64,000 nt of DNA from Flavobacterium limnosediminis JC2902 (GTDB lineage Bacteria; Bacteroidota; Bacteroidia; Flavobacteriales; Flavobacteriaceae). The notes under the pieces are model-generated. The model was not told the origin of the DNA and made no database searches. It worked only from the letters and a program-made list of their open reading frames with translations. This document shows, in pieces, positions 41,446 to 51,284 of the stretch. Location: positions 186,001 through 250,000 of the forward strand of contig NZ_AVGG01000001.1 of NCBI RefSeq assembly GCF_000498535.1. The letters run 5' to 3'. The first letter of the stretch is position 1; every line of letters starts with the position of its first letter. Made by a program: the position numbers and the translations under genes.

Positions 41446-42225
41446 ATGGATTTAAAAACAAAATCATTAGGACTAATACTTTCCGGCGGTGGCAGCAAAG
41501 GACTTGCGCATGCCGGTGCGCTTAAATTTCTTGCGGAAAAAAACATATTGCCCACGCACATCGCGGGAACAAGTGCGGGATCCATTGTGGGCGCTTTGTA
41601 TGCCAACGGAAAATCACCTGATGAGATTCTGGAATTCTTCAAATCGATTTATTTCTTTAACTGGAAACATTTCACTTTTAAGAAAGCGGGCATCATCGAT
41701 TCCGATGCTTTCAAACTGTATTTCCATGCTATTTTCGGAGATACACGAATTGGAGATTTAAAAATTCACACCCACATTACAGCCACTGATCTGGTAAAAG
41801 GCAAACTGAAAATTTTCGGACCGGAAACTAAAGTAATCGATGCGGTACTGGCATCCTCCTCTTTTCCCGGCGTACTTTCCCCTTATCATATCAACGGAAG
41901 CATGTACAGTGACGGGGGGATTTTAAATCACTTCCCTTCCGATATTTTGCAGGGAAGATGCGAAACACTGATAGGTGTGTATGTAAGCCCGATCCAGAAA
42001 ATTGAGGCAAAGGATTTGTCTTCGATAAAAGCGGTCACCACAAGGGCTTTCAACCTACTTTCGGCGAATTCCAATACACATAAATTCAACATTTGCGACT
42101 GGGTTATCGAACCCGAAGAACTGGCCGTTTTCAGTACGTTTGAAACCAGTAAAACCAAAATGGATGCGATTTTCAACATTGGTTATGAAGCCGCTAAAAA
42201 ATCCTATGAAGAACTTGTCGTATAA
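41446..42225 (+). CDS. Patatin-like phospholipase
   Basis: The 259-residue protein has the patatin oxyanion hole GGGSKG (14-19), the nucleophile elbow GTSAGS with Ser43, and the catalytic Asp in YSDGGILNH. It should be a lipid acyl hydrolase with a Ser-Asp dyad. No signal peptide is present, so it is cytosolic or membrane-peripheral. It is followed by pyrH after 67 bases, which contain the pyrH promoter. Confidence 0.92.
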   Translation: MDLKTKSLGLILSGGGSKGLAHAGALKFLAEKNILPTHIAGTSAGSIVGALYANGKSPDEILEFFKSIYFFNWKHFTFKKAGIIDSDAFKLYFHAIFGDTRIGDLKIHTHITATDLVKGKLKIFGPETKVIDAVLASSSFPGVLSPYHINGSMYSDGGILNHFPSDILQGRCETLIGVYVSPIQKIEAKDLSSIKAVTTRAFNLLSANSNTHKFNICDWVIEPEELAVFSTFETSKTKMDAIFNIGYEAAKKSYEELVV

Positions 42226-42262
42226 ATTTCCGTTAACCTATTTCAAAAAAACAGATTATAAC

Positions 42263-42270
42263 TATATTTG
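42263..42270 (+). promoter_or_regulatory. -7 element for pyrH
   Basis: TATATTTG is a perfect consensus match, with TTTC 18 bases upstream as a weak -33 element. It lies 22 bases before the pyrH ATG. Confidence 0.6.
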
Positions 42271-42292
42271 CATCACTAAACGAAACATCGCA

Positions 42293-43000
42293 ATGAAATA
42301 CAACAGAATTCTTCTGAAACTGAGTGGCGAAGCGCTTATGGGTGACCGTCAGTACGGAATCGACCCAAAACGCCTGGCGGAATATGCAGCTGAAATTAAA
42401 CAAATCCACGACAAAGGTGTACAAATCGCCATTGTGATCGGTGGAGGAAATATTTTCAGAGGAGTTGCCGGAGCAAGTAACGGAATGGATCGTGTACAAG
42501 GCGATTACATGGGAATGATGGCAACGGTTATCAACGGAATGGCCTTACAGGGTGCTTTGGAAGATGCCGGAATGCAGACGCGTTTACAGACCGCTTTAAA
42601 AATCGAAGCCATTGCCGAGCCGTATATTAAAAGAAGAGCCGTACGTCATCTGGAGAAAAACCGAATTGTAATTTTTGGTGCCGGAACCGGAAATCCATAT
42701 TTTACGACAGATACCGCGGCCGTTTTGAGAGGAATCGAAGTAGATTGCGACGTAATTTTAAAAGGAACCCGTGTGGACGGCGTTTATGATTCGGATCCGG
42801 AAAAAAATGCCGATGCCGTTAAATACGAAAACATCACTTTTGATGACGTATTGAGCAAAGGATTAAACATTATGGACACGACTGCTTTCACGTTAAGTCA
42901 GGAAAATAAATTACCGATTATCGTTTTCGATATGAACAAACAAGGCAATTTATTGAAAGTTTGTGAAGGCGCATCCGTTGGAACAACAGTAAATATATAA
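42293..43000 (+). CDS. pyrH: Uridylate kinase
   Basis: I start at ATG 42293 ([15 protein letters not shown], 235 residues); the longer frame from 42140 runs inside the patatin gene. The amino-acid-kinase fold is shown by [24 protein letters not shown], and [12 protein letters not shown]. It makes UDP from UMP and is essential for pyrimidine supply. The ribosome recycling factor gene follows, an order found in many bacteria. Confidence 0.96.
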   Translation: MKYNRILLKLSGEALMGDRQYGIDPKRLAEYAAEIKQIHDKGVQIAIVIGGGNIFRGVAGASNGMDRVQGDYMGMMATVINGMALQGALEDAGMQTRLQTALKIEAIAEPYIKRRAVRHLEKNRIVIFGAGTGNPYFTTDTAAVLRGIEVDCDVILKGTRVDGVYDSDPEKNADAVKYENITFDDVLSKGLNIMDTTAFTLSQENKLPIIVFDMNKQGNLLKVCEGASVGTTVNI

Positions 43001-43044
43001 CAAACCACTTAGATTGTCCGACAAGAATTCCTAGTTAACATTAA

Positions 43045-43087
43045 GAATCTGAAAAGTCTGAAAATCTAAAAAGTCTAAAAATCTAAA
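43045..43087. repeat. AAGTCTAAAAATCT tandem repeat before frr
   Basis: Degenerate units TCTGAAAAG, TCTGAAAA, TCTAAAAAG, TCTAAAAA, TCTAAAAA reach to 2 bases before the frr start codon. Confidence 0.85.
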
Positions 43088-43089
43088 AA

Positions 43090-43653
43090 ATGACTGAAGA
43101 AATTATTTTTATTTTAGATAGCACTAAAGAATCGATGACCGGTTCTATCGCGCACCTTGAAAAATCTTTTTTGAACATTCGTGCCGGAAAAGCGTCTCCG
43201 CAGATGTTGGGAAGCGTATTTGTGGATTACTACGGTTCGCAAACACCGCTTTCACAGGTAGCCAACGTTAATACACCCGATGCAAGAACAATTACCGTTA
43301 CACCGTGGGAGAAAGCGATGTTGCACCCTATTGAAAAAGCCATCATGATTGCCAATTTAGGTTTTAATCCGATGAACAACGGGGAAAACATCATCATCAG
43401 TGTGCCGCCGTTAACGGAAGAACGTCGTAAAGACTTGGTAAAACAGGCAAAAGCCGAAGCGGAAGATGCCAAAGTGAGTATCCGAAATGCGCGTAAAGAT
43501 GCCAATACCGATATTAAAAAATTGGAAAAAGAAGGAACTTCCGAAGACATCTGCAAAACCGCAGAAGACGATGTTCAGAAACTAACTGACGCTTATATCA
43601 AAAAAATTGAAGAGCATTTGGCAATTAAAGAAGCCGAAATCATGAAAGTATAA
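43090..43653 (+). CDS. frr: Ribosome recycling factor
   Basis: The 187-residue protein has the family's conserved regions: SIAHLEKSFLNIRAGKASPQ, TPWEKAMLHPIEKAI, and PPLTEERRKDLVKQAK, and ends with two long helices. It frees ribosomes from mRNA after termination together with EF-G. The length is normal. It is probably co-transcribed with pyrH, and a clear terminator follows. Confidence 0.97.
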   Translation: MTEEIIFILDSTKESMTGSIAHLEKSFLNIRAGKASPQMLGSVFVDYYGSQTPLSQVANVNTPDARTITVTPWEKAMLHPIEKAIMIANLGFNPMNNGENIIISVPPLTEERRKDLVKQAKAEAEDAKVSIRNARKDANTDIKKLEKEGTSEDICKTAEDDVQKLTDAYIKKIEEHLAIKEAEIMKV

Positions 43654-43659
43654 TTTGAG

Positions 43660-43686
43660 TCCCGATTTTTAATCGGGATTTTTTAT
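43660..43686 (+). terminator. Terminator after frr
   Basis: Stem TCCCGAT/ATCGGGA with loop TTTTA, followed by a T-run. Confidence 0.9.
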
Positions 43687-43741
43687 TTCATACCTTTACC
43701 CGCTTTTGCAACATTAATTCCGAAAGTTCGTTTACACTTTG

Positions 43742-46240
43742 ATGCGATTTTTTCTCTTTTTGTTTCTCCTTTTCAGCATTTCGGGTAATGCCCAGCACCC
43801 TGTTTCCGGAATTGTCCGCAACAGTAGCAATAAGCCATTGCCCTTTGCCACGATACATTTAAGCAACGGAAAAACCATTATTGTTGATGTTGACGGGAAA
43901 TTCATCATTGAAAACACTTCTGAGGTTGACAGCTTCACCGTTTCCTATACCGGATTTGTACCGGAAACCGTTACCCTGAAATCCCATCAGAAATACTACC
44001 CCGTAAAACTAAAGGAGAAGCCTCAGCAACTCGACGAACTTGTTATCGGTCAGAATCCGGCACTTGAAGTAATTCAAAAAACGATTGCCTCTAAGAGCAG
44101 AAACAATCCGCAAAAGAAGCTTAACAGTTTTCAGTTTAAAGTCTACAACAAACTGATTATCACGGCCAACCCGGATTCCATCAGCGGAAAAATTGATTCG
44201 GTTTTCATTTATGAAAAATTGGGTGCCCGGTTTCAAAAATTGGATTCTTCCGATTTCAAACTCAAAAAAATCATTCAGAAACAGCATTTGTATCAGACTG
44301 AAAAAGTATCTGAAATGCAGTTCAATCAGAAACAAGGCCTCAAAGAAACCGTGATGGCTACACGCATGGCCGGATTCAAGCAACCCATTTATGAGTACAT
44401 TGGTTTGAAATTGCAATCGTTCTCCGTTTACGACGATAAAATCGTACTCTTCGAAACCAAATACGCCAATCCGATTGCGGATGACGCACTGAATCACTAC
44501 AATTACAAAATCCTGGACACCGTTTTTTTAGGCAACAGAAAAGCGTTTATGATTCACTTCAAACATAAAAACCAAAAGAAAAAATCAAAAATAGAAGGCA
44601 TCATATACATTGACAAAGAAAGTTACGCCATCGCCAAAACCATTTACCGTTTTAAAGGAATCATAGACATCAGTGCTACCAATTATTTCGCTTATTACAA
44701 GGAAGAAGACATCTGGTTTCCTGAAAAAAACACCTTTAAAATAGTAAAAGGGAGCAATAAGGACGATGTGAAAATTTTAGGAGAAACCATTAAGTTTGTG
44801 ACGGAAGAAGATGAAGACACCTCACAAAAGAAAAAAAAATCGGGTTCTGATTACGTTTATATCCTTTCCGAATCGAAAAATTTCGAAACCGAATTCAATA
44901 AGCCAATAACCATTAAGCATCCATACATCGCCATTGACATCGACGAAGATGCGATTTCCAAAAATGAAAGCTACTGGACACCGTTTCGTAAGGACAGCCT
45001 GGATGTTCGAAGTATGAAAACCTATTCTGCGTTAGACAGCCTGGTGACCAAGGAAGGTTATGAACAGAAAATCAAGATCGGACGAAAAGTAATTAACGGA
45101 TTCATCCCAATCGGTCCTTTTGATCTGGATCTTCGCCAGTTAATCAAATACAACAATTACGAAGGTTTCCGCTTTGGCCTTGGCGGTGTGACCAACGATA
45201 AATTTTCGAAGATCATCCGTCTGAACGGTTATGGTGCTTATGGACTGAAAGACGATCAGTTTAAATTCAGCATCGGGGAAGCCACCAGAATCGGGCATTT
45301 CTCCAGCACTTGGCTTGGCTTTTCCTATACCGATGATTTGCAGGAAATCGGTAGTACCATTTTTGAAATCGACCGGAAAAAATTCCGCATCTACGACCCG
45401 AGACCGTTAAACTTAACCACCTTCTACAGCCATAAAACCTGGAAGGCATACATTGAAACCAGAATTTTCCCTAAAACGGAGAGCATCTGGCAATTTTCGA
45501 GAACCGAAATCGATCCCAAATTCGATTATGTTTTTTATGCCAACGGCACTTCCTATACCAATTACACCATTTCGATGGCTTCCGTTTCGGTACAATGGAA
45601 TCCCTTTAGTGATTATATGCATACGCCGTCGGGAAGAATCGAATCGGAAAAAAAATTCCCAAAATTCACGTTTCAGATCTCCAAAACACTGCCGGGAGTA
45701 CTTGAAAACGATTTGGATTTTGCCAAATTCGACTTTAAAACCGAAGTGGAAAAACGCTACCTCGACGGACAAAAAACGACATTTTTGTTTCAGGCCGGAA
45801 TTGCCGTGGGTGATATCCCCATCACGCATCTTTACAGTATTTCACCAAATACCCTGGACCGTGATGCCATCTTACAGCGTATCAACATTACCGGTAAAAA
45901 CAGTTTTGAAACCATGCGCTTCAACGAATTTTTCTCAAGCGAGTACGTGGCGGTTCACTTCAAGCACGCACTTCGAAAAGTAACCTTGTTTAAAAAAGTG
46001 AATCCCACCTTCGTAATGGTTACCCGAATGGCCTTGGGAAGTTCCAGAAAGCAATCCAATCACGAAGGATTTGACTATAAAACACTGGAAGACGGCTACC
46101 TTGAATCGGGAATGGAAATCAACAACATTTTCAAAGGAGCAGGTTTGGCCGGATTCTATCGTTATGGCGCCAACGGGTTCACCCGTATAGAAGACAATAT
46201 CGCTGTCAAACTAAGTTATGTACTGGATTTGGGATTCTAA
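43742..46240 (+). CDS. DUF5686 outer membrane protein with carboxypeptidase-like domain
   Basis: I use ATG 43742 (832 residues); TTG at 43739 lies directly before it. A signal peptide ends at GNAQ|HP. A carboxypeptidase-regulatory-like beta domain follows (about 20-100; VSGIVRNSSNKPLPFATIHL). The long remainder, with alternating aromatic strands and a terminal VLDLGF, fits the outer membrane DUF5686 family. Unlike TonB receptors it has no plug domain. The function is unknown; such proteins are common in Bacteroidota outer membranes. Its end overlaps the SMR gene by 4 bases. Confidence 0.85.
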   Translation: MRFFLFLFLLFSISGNAQHPVSGIVRNSSNKPLPFATIHLSNGKTIIVDVDGKFIIENTSEVDSFTVSYTGFVPETVTLKSHQKYYPVKLKEKPQQLDELVIGQNPALEVIQKTIASKSRNNPQKKLNSFQFKVYNKLIITANPDSISGKIDSVFIYEKLGARFQKLDSSDFKLKKIIQKQHLYQTEKVSEMQFNQKQGLKETVMATRMAGFKQPIYEYIGLKLQSFSVYDDKIVLFETKYANPIADDALNHYNYKILDTVFLGNRKAFMIHFKHKNQKKKSKIEGIIYIDKESYAIAKTIYRFKGIIDISATNYFAYYKEEDIWFPEKNTFKIVKGSNKDDVKILGETIKFVTEEDEDTSQKKKKSGSDYVYILSESKNFETEFNKPITIKHPYIAIDIDEDAISKNESYWTPFRKDSLDVRSMKTYSALDSLVTKEGYEQKIKIGRKVINGFIPIGPFDLDLRQLIKYNNYEGFRFGLGGVTNDKFSKIIRLNGYGAYGLKDDQFKFSIGEATRIGHFSSTWLGFSYTDDLQEIGSTIFEIDRKKFRIYDPRPLNLTTFYSHKTWKAYIETRIFPKTESIWQFSRTEIDPKFDYVFYANGTSYTNYTISMASVSVQWNPFSDYMHTPSGRIESEKKFPKFTFQISKTLPGVLENDLDFAKFDFKTEVEKRYLDGQKTTFLFQAGIAVGDIPITHLYSISPNTLDRDAILQRINITGKNSFETMRFNEFFSSEYVAVHFKHALRKVTLFKKVNPTFVMVTRMALGSSRKQSNHEGFDYKTLEDGYLESGMEINNIFKGAGLAGFYRYGANGFTRIEDNIAVKLSYVLDLGF

Positions 46241-46566
46241 TGGGAAGATACGAACTTCAGACCGATTATGGAAGCAATCAGTGTTGTTAAAAAGAAAACG
46301 CGCCAGAAATCAGCCGGTTCTTTAAACACGAAAATCCCCACCAATACCGTCCCCACGGCTCCTATTCCCGTCCAAACGGCATAAGCAGTCCCGATAGGCA
46401 ATGTTTGTGTTGCTTTGTACAACAATACCATACTGATAGTAAGGCACACAAAAAAACCAGCCATCCATAAGGTCGAAGCGGTTCCCGTTGTTTCTTTCGC
46501 TTTACCCAAACACGAAGCGAAACCCACTTCAAAAAAACCTGCGATAACCAATAAAATCCAATTCAT
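46237..46566 (-). CDS. Small multidrug resistance (SMR) family transporter
   Basis: The 109-residue protein has four membrane helices and the essential membrane glutamate E13 in VIAGFFEVGFAS. The helix-3 motif GTAYAVWTGIGAVGTVLVG marks the SMR family. SMR dimers exchange protons for cations; the subfamily could be Gdx (guanidinium export) or a drug exporter, and the sequence alone does not decide. It is transcribed alone and convergent with the DUF5686 gene. Confidence 0.9.
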   Translation of the reverse strand: MNWILLVIAGFFEVGFASCLGKAKETTGTASTLWMAGFFVCLTISMVLLYKATQTLPIGTAYAVWTGIGAVGTVLVGIFVFKEPADFWRVFFLTTLIASIIGLKFVSSH

Positions 46567-46663
46567 TTTCGTTGAAATTAATTTGACTGTAAAGATAGTA
46601 TTTGAAACCTTAATCTTTTATAAAAACTGAACTTCAAAAGGTTAAATTCATCGGGCTTTTTAC

Positions 46664-46671
46664 TACATTTG
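46664..46671 (+). promoter_or_regulatory. -7 element for asnS
   Basis: TACATTTG is a perfect consensus match, 71 bases before the asnS start codon. Confidence 0.5.
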
Positions 46672-46742
46672 CAGGCATTTAATTTTTTATTTATTGAAAA
46701 TTCAGTTTTATTGGAAAATTGAATAAAAAAACCAATCTAAAA

Positions 46743-48176
46743 ATGAAACACACCAAAGTTAAAGACCTGCTAAACAGTGCGCCGGGACTACATGAAGTAA
46801 AAGCAAAAGGATGGGTTAGAACATTTAGAAATAATCAGTTTATCGCGTTGAACGACGGTTCAACCATCAATAATATTCAGTGTGTGGTTGATTTTGAAAA
46901 TACCGCTGAAGAAACTTTAAAAAGAATCACAACCGGAGCTGCCGTAAGTGTTAAAGGACATTTGGTAGAAAGCCAGGGTGCCGGACAAAAAGTGGAGATT
47001 CAGGTATCGGAAATCAAAATTTTAGGAGATTCCGATCCGGAAAAATTCCCTATGCAGCCTAAAAAACACTCTTTGGAATTCCTTAGAGAAAATGCACATT
47101 TGAGAATCCGTACCAATGCTTTTGGCGCGATCATGCGTGTGCGTTCCACATTAGCTTTTGCGGTACACCAATATTTCCAGGAAAAAGGGTTTTTCTATGT
47201 AAACACACCTATTATCACCGGTTCGGATGCTGAAGGAGCGGGCGAAATGTTCAAAGTTACAGCATTGCCATTCGACGGAACTCCAAGAACGGAAGAGGGC
47301 AAAGTAAACTACAAGGAAGATTTCTTCGGAAAAGAAACTAACCTTACCGTTTCTGGGCAATTGGAAGGCGAAACGTATGCGATGGCGTTGGGTCAGATTT
47401 ATACCTTCGGACCAACTTTCCGTGCCGAAAACTCCAACACATCACGTCACTTGGCGGAATTCTGGATGATTGAGCCGGAAGTAGCTTTCAACAATTTGGC
47501 AGACAACATGGATTTGGCGGAAGATTTCATCAAATACGTAATCAAATATACAGTTGATAAATGTGGCGATGATTTGAAATTCTTAGAACAACGTTTGTTG
47601 GATGAAGAAAAATCGAAACCACAGGCAGACCGAAGCGAAATGGCTTTATTAGAAAAACTGAGTTTCGTAATGGACAACAATTTCAAACGTGTTTCCTATA
47701 CGGAAGCGGTTGACATTCTTAAAAATTCGAAACCAAATAAAAACAAAAAATTCCAATATCCGATAGATGATTGGGGTGTTGATTTACAAAGTGAGCACGA
47801 ACGTTTCTTAGTGGAAAAACATTTCAAATGCCCGGTAATTTTATTCGATTATCCTGCCAACATTAAAGCGTTCTACATGCGTTTGAATGAAGACGGAAAA
47901 ACGGTTCGCGCCATGGACATCCTATTCCCGGGTATCGGAGAAATCGTGGGAGGTTCCCAAAGAGAGGAGCGTTACGACGTACTTTTGGAAAAAATGAAAG
48001 CCTTGGGCATCGACGAAAAAGAATTATACTGGTACCTTGACACAAGACGTTTCGGAAGTGCGGTACACTCCGGATTCGGATTAGGTTTCGAGCGTTTGGT
48101 ATTGTTCGTAACCGGCATGACGAACATCCGTGACGTAATTCCGTTCCCTAGAACACCACAAAACGCAGAATTTTAA
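46743..48176 (+). CDS. asnS: Asparaginyl-tRNA synthetase
   Basis: I start at ATG 46743 ([10 protein letters not shown], 477 residues); a TTG-initiated extension of eight codons has no support. The N-terminal OB-fold (about 15-115; [15 protein letters not shown]) binds the anticodon. Class IIb motifs follow: [21 protein letters not shown] (shown within 47418-47482) and the C-terminal [10 protein letters not shown]. An ESAC-like stretch ENAHLRIRT also fits. It attaches asparagine to tRNA-Asn. Confidence 0.95.
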   Translation: MKHTKVKDLLNSAPGLHEVKAKGWVRTFRNNQFIALNDGSTINNIQCVVDFENTAEETLKRITTGAAVSVKGHLVESQGAGQKVEIQVSEIKILGDSDPEKFPMQPKKHSLEFLRENAHLRIRTNAFGAIMRVRSTLAFAVHQYFQEKGFFYVNTPIITGSDAEGAGEMFKVTALPFDGTPRTEEGKVNYKEDFFGKETNLTVSGQLEGETYAMALGQIYTFGPTFRAENSNTSRHLAEFWMIEPEVAFNNLADNMDLAEDFIKYVIKYTVDKCGDDLKFLEQRLLDEEKSKPQADRSEMALLEKLSFVMDNNFKRVSYTEAVDILKNSKPNKNKKFQYPIDDWGVDLQSEHERFLVEKHFKCPVILFDYPANIKAFYMRLNEDGKTVRAMDILFPGIGEIVGGSQREERYDVLLEKMKALGIDEKELYWYLDTRRFGSAVHSGFGLGFERLVLFVTGMTNIRDVIPFPRTPQNAEF

Positions 48177-48192
48177 TAAAAGTTAATCCGTG

Positions 48193-48275
48193 GATTTGGT
48201 TATTCGTAAATTTGAAAATAGAAATTTCGTAAATTTGATTGGTTACACTATTCGACACTAACAAATAACCAAATC
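48193..48275. repeat. 12-bp-arm inverted repeat between asnS and rpoN
   Basis: GATTTGGTTATT (48193-48204) and AATAACCAAATC (48264-48275) are exact reverse complements. Inside, TTCGTAAATTTGA is repeated. Both genes point the same way, so a terminator or an mRNA structure is possible. Confidence 0.75.
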
Positions 48276-48300
48276 TGCGAATAACCGAATACACAACAGA

Positions 48301-49767
48301 ATGCTCAAACAGAATCTACAATTTAAGTTATCCCAAAAATTATCACCTCAGCAAATCCAACTGATGAAGCTGATTCAATTGCCTACACAGGCTTTTGAAC
48401 AACGCCTAAAAGAAGAATTGGTTGAAAATCCCGCTTTGGAATCGGGCAAAGAAGAATCGCTTGAAACGGATGAATATGAAGCGGAAGACAATTTTGATGA
48501 CTACGATGATTTTGACAACGAGAAAATCGATGCCGACGAAATCAACATCGACGAATATCTGAGCAACGACGAAACACCTGATTACAAACTTCAGGCCAAC
48601 AACTACAGTGATGACGATGAAGACCGAAGCCTGCCCTTTGCAGCACCGGTGAGTTTTCATCAGGACCTTATCAATCAACTGAACACCTTTATCTTATCGG
48701 AAGACGAGCGTGAAATCGCCGAATTTTTGGTAGGAAGCATTGACGATATGGGCTACATCCGAAGATCTGTTCAGGATATCGTAGACGACATGGCGTTTAC
48801 TCAGGGGATTTATACCGACGAGAAAAACGTGGAGCGCATCCTGCACATCATTCACCAGTTGGAACCTACCGGCGTGGGCGCAAGAGACCTACAGGAATGC
48901 CTTTTACTGCAGCTTCGTCATAAAACCCCAACCGATGCCGTTAGTCTGGCCATTGCCGTTATCGAGCAGCAGTTTGACGCGTTTACCAAAAAGCATTACG
49001 ATAAATTACTGCAAAAATTTGATACTACGCAGGAGCAGTTGCGCAAAGCGATTGACGAAATCGAAAAACTGAATCCCAAGCCCGGAGGCTCATTCGAAAC
49101 CAATGCAAAAGCCATAGAACATGTGGTTCCCGATTTCGCGATACGCATCGTGGACGGCGAACTGGAATTAACCATAAACGGCAGAAACGCACCGGAATTA
49201 CACGTTTCCAAAGATTATCAGGAAATGTTGCAGACCTATAAGGATTCGAGAGAAAAATCGAGTTCCCAAAAAGATGCAGTTCAGTTTATCAAACAAAAAC
49301 TGGATTCGGCCAAATGGTTTATCGATGCCATCAAGCAACGAAACGAGACACTTTTGGTAACGATGAACGCCATCATGCACTACCAGCAGGAGTACTTTAT
49401 CGACGGAGAGGAATCGAAACTGAAACCCATGATCCTGAAGGACATCGCCGATATGGTTGGTCTTGATATTTCAACCATTTCCCGTGTAGCCAACAGTAAG
49501 TATGTGGAAACACCTTACGGAACAAAACTAATCAAGGAATTCTTCTCTGAAGCTATGAAAAACGACCAGGGAGAAGATGTTTCCACCATCGAAATCAAGA
49601 AAATCCTGAAAACGGTTATCGAAGAAGAAGATAAAAGAAAACCGTTACCGGATGATAAATTAGCCGAAATCCTGAAAGAGAAAGGATATCCGATTGCCCG
49701 CAGAACGATTGCTAAATACCGGGAACTGATGGACATTCCAGTGGCACGTATGCGTAAGAAAATATAA
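48301..49767 (+). CDS. rpoN: RNA polymerase sigma-54 factor
   Basis: The 488-residue protein has the three sigma-54 regions: a Gln/Leu-rich activator domain (LSQKLSPQQIQLMKLIQLP), an acidic linker (about 55-105), the core-binding region, and the C-terminal RpoN box ARRTIAKYRE near residue 470. It directs polymerase to -24/-12 promoters opened by AAA+ activators. No such activator gene is in the window. It follows asnS, an order I recall in other Flavobacteriia. Confidence 0.96.
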   Translation: MLKQNLQFKLSQKLSPQQIQLMKLIQLPTQAFEQRLKEELVENPALESGKEESLETDEYEAEDNFDDYDDFDNEKIDADEINIDEYLSNDETPDYKLQANNYSDDDEDRSLPFAAPVSFHQDLINQLNTFILSEDEREIAEFLVGSIDDMGYIRRSVQDIVDDMAFTQGIYTDEKNVERILHIIHQLEPTGVGARDLQECLLLQLRHKTPTDAVSLAIAVIEQQFDAFTKKHYDKLLQKFDTTQEQLRKAIDEIEKLNPKPGGSFETNAKAIEHVVPDFAIRIVDGELELTINGRNAPELHVSKDYQEMLQTYKDSREKSSSQKDAVQFIKQKLDSAKWFIDAIKQRNETLLVTMNAIMHYQQEYFIDGEESKLKPMILKDIADMVGLDISTISRVANSKYVETPYGTKLIKEFFSEAMKNDQGEDVSTIEIKKILKTVIEEEDKRKPLPDDKLAEILKEKGYPIARRTIAKYRELMDIPVARMRKKI

Positions 49768-49794
49768 AACACCCGACAAAAAAGACGATAACCG

Positions 49795-49849
49795 CCTAGC
49801 CCTGATGAAGCGATATCCTCACGCAGTGAGATAAAGCGTACAGCAGGAA
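49795..49849. repeat. Structured intergenic element, copy D
   Basis: Outer stem CCTG/CAGG (49801-49804, 49844-49847), flanks GATGAAGCGATATCC and AGATAAAGCGTACAGCAGGA, and inner stem CTCAC/GTGAG with TAT/ATA across the bulged C. The preceding CGCCTAGCCCTGATG text is identical with copy E. Confidence 0.75.
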
Positions 49850-49855
49850 TTGCGA

Positions 49856-49906
49856 TCCCGATCGCTATCGGGACAAAAAACACAGGCCTTCCGATAGCTA
49901 TCGGAA
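49856..49906. repeat. Two CCGATAGCTATCGG-type palindromes
   Basis: TCCCGATCGCTATCGGGA (49856-49873, one mismatch pair) and TTCCGATAGCTATCGGAA (49889-49906, perfect) follow directly after element copy D and precede the PAP2-like gene. Confidence 0.85.
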
Positions 49907-49926
49907 CGCTTCAAAAAATAACAAAA

Positions 49927-50541
49927 ATGGATTTAAAAAAGATACTTCCTTTCTTTTCTTATCTCTTTCATCCGTTATTCATTTCGGTGTATGCCGCCTT
50001 GTTTTATTTTTTCGTAACCAAAGCCTTTTTCTATCCTTACGAAATCTTTCTGATTTTGTTCCAGATTGCGATTTTGACGGTCTTTTTACCGATATCCATG
50101 TACTTTCTTCTGAAATCATTGGGATTGGCCAGGTCGACTATCATGCTGCATGAAAAAAAAGAAAGAAGATTACCGTTGGCTTTTCAGGCGATGTTTTACC
50201 TGGTACTGATTCAGCACAGTTTTTCTACGGCAGTGGTTCCGGAATTGTACTACTTTTTCCTGGGCGCCTTAATAAGCACACTTATCACGTTACTACTGAT
50301 TGTTTTTCACTTCAAAGCCAGCATCCACATGATCGGGATTACCGGAATGACGCTTTTCATCGTTGGCATTTCCCTACATTACGGCATTCCGTTTGTGAGT
50401 CTGATCGCTTTTTTCATAATTTCCATCGGATTGGTTGCCTCCTCCCGTCTTTACATGCAGGCGCATTCGATGCGGGAATTACTGGTTGGCATCATCGTAG
50501 GGGCCATTCCTCAGATAGGTCTTTGGTATTTTTGGCTATAA
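49927..50541 (+). CDS. PAP2-like membrane protein with degenerate active site
   Basis: The 204-residue polytopic protein has about six helices. The order KERRLP (about 78-83), ASIHMIG (131-137) and SRLYMQAHSMREL (173-185) follows the three motifs of the PAP2 phosphatase family (KxxxxxxRP, PSGH and SRxxxxxHxxxD). The first motif has Leu between Arg and Pro, the second lacks PSGH, and the final Asp is Glu184. It may dephosphorylate a lipid such as a prenyl or phosphatidate phosphate, or be inactive. It overlaps the convergent barrel gene by 6 bases. Confidence 0.6.
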   Translation: MDLKKILPFFSYLFHPLFISVYAALFYFFVTKAFFYPYEIFLILFQIAILTVFLPISMYFLLKSLGLARSTIMLHEKKERRLPLAFQAMFYLVLIQHSFSTAVVPELYYFFLGALISTLITLLLIVFHFKASIHMIGITGMTLFIVGISLHYGIPFVSLIAFFIISIGLVASSRLYMQAHSMRELLVGIIVGAIPQIGLWYFWL

Positions 50542-51219
50542 AATGTAAAACATAAACCCGAAATTCAGGTCGGCCACTTTGGAACCGTCCTTAAAAATAG
50601 GGTTTAAACCGTAATACACATGAAAATTCCAGGTATTATACCCCGAAGACATATACATACCGTACTGCCATCTGTTAATATTGTCATCAACATTTGCCTT
50701 TGTGTCCCCGTAACTATCGGAATCCAACTTGATATTCGAATTTAAAACATAACGTGCCTTAAATCCGGTATAAATTCTCCAAAACCGGTGACTGTCAAAA
50801 GACACATTTCTCCAGCGGACTTCCAGCGGCATTTCAATACTGTGCGATATGATACGGGTTCTTATGTCTTCGGACGGATTTGGCGGATCGTTTGAAAAAA
50901 GATCATCTGTATTGATGAACTGCTTAATATTGGTATAACAATAGCCAACTCCGGGTGCAATGGCCCATTTTCGGTCTTTGGTTATCGGAAAATCCCGCAA
51001 AAAACCTGTTGTTATACTGGGAGAAAATGAAAATTGTTTGAACACTTCCGGGCTGTGCTGAAGTAAATTGTAACTTATCGAAACATAAAACTGATCTTCC
51101 CTGAAAAGCGAATCCTTCACCTTCAACGTTCCGGGTTTAGCCTTCTCCCCTGCATTTCCCTGTGAAAGTACGCGAAACGGGGCAACTGCAAATAAAGCCA
51201 ATAATAAAAATCTAATCAT
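50536..51219 (-). CDS. Outer membrane beta-barrel protein, PorT-like
   Basis: The 227-residue protein has a signal peptide (cleavage near VLSQ|GN) and alternating hydrophobic and polar strands rich in Tyr, Phe and Trp. It ends in FGFMFYIL, typical of outer membrane barrels. The two central strands around IEMPLEVRWRNVSF resemble the porin/PorT-like outer membrane family of Bacteroidota, in which IP(L)xxRW-type strands recur. I do not claim it is the T9SS component PorT itself. Its transcript would end in the convergent overlap with the PAP2-like gene. Confidence 0.7.
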   Translation of the reverse strand: MIRFLLLALFAVAPFRVLSQGNAGEKAKPGTLKVKDSLFREDQFYVSISYNLLQHSPEVFKQFSFSPSITTGFLRDFPITKDRKWAIAPGVGYCYTNIKQFINTDDLFSNDPPNPSEDIRTRIISHSIEMPLEVRWRNVSFDSHRFWRIYTGFKARYVLNSNIKLDSDSYGDTKANVDDNINRWQYGMYMSSGYNTWNFHVYYGLNPIFKDGSKVADLNFGFMFYIL

Positions 51220-51246
51220 ACTGTTTTATTTTCCGCACTAAGGTAA

Positions 51247-51275
51247 TAAAAAAAGGCAATCCGCAGATTGCCTTT
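51247..51275 (-). terminator. Terminator after tRNA-Ser
   Basis: Stem AAGGCAATC/GATTGCCTT with loop CGCA, followed by T-runs in both directions. On the minus strand it lies just downstream of the tRNA gene. Confidence 0.85.
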
Positions 51276-51284
51276 TTGTTTTAG

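Noticed and set aside
44009-44497. 162-residue minus-strand frame inside the DUF5686 gene
   Set aside because: Antisense shadow of a gene with signal peptide and family match.
45453-45983. 176-residue plus-strand frame overlapping the DUF5686 gene
   Set aside because: It reads another frame of the same strand, and the product is basic and low in family-like pattern.
50536-51219. T9SS component PorT
   Set aside because: It has a barrel pattern of similar size, but I could not match PorT-specific text, so only a general family call is made.
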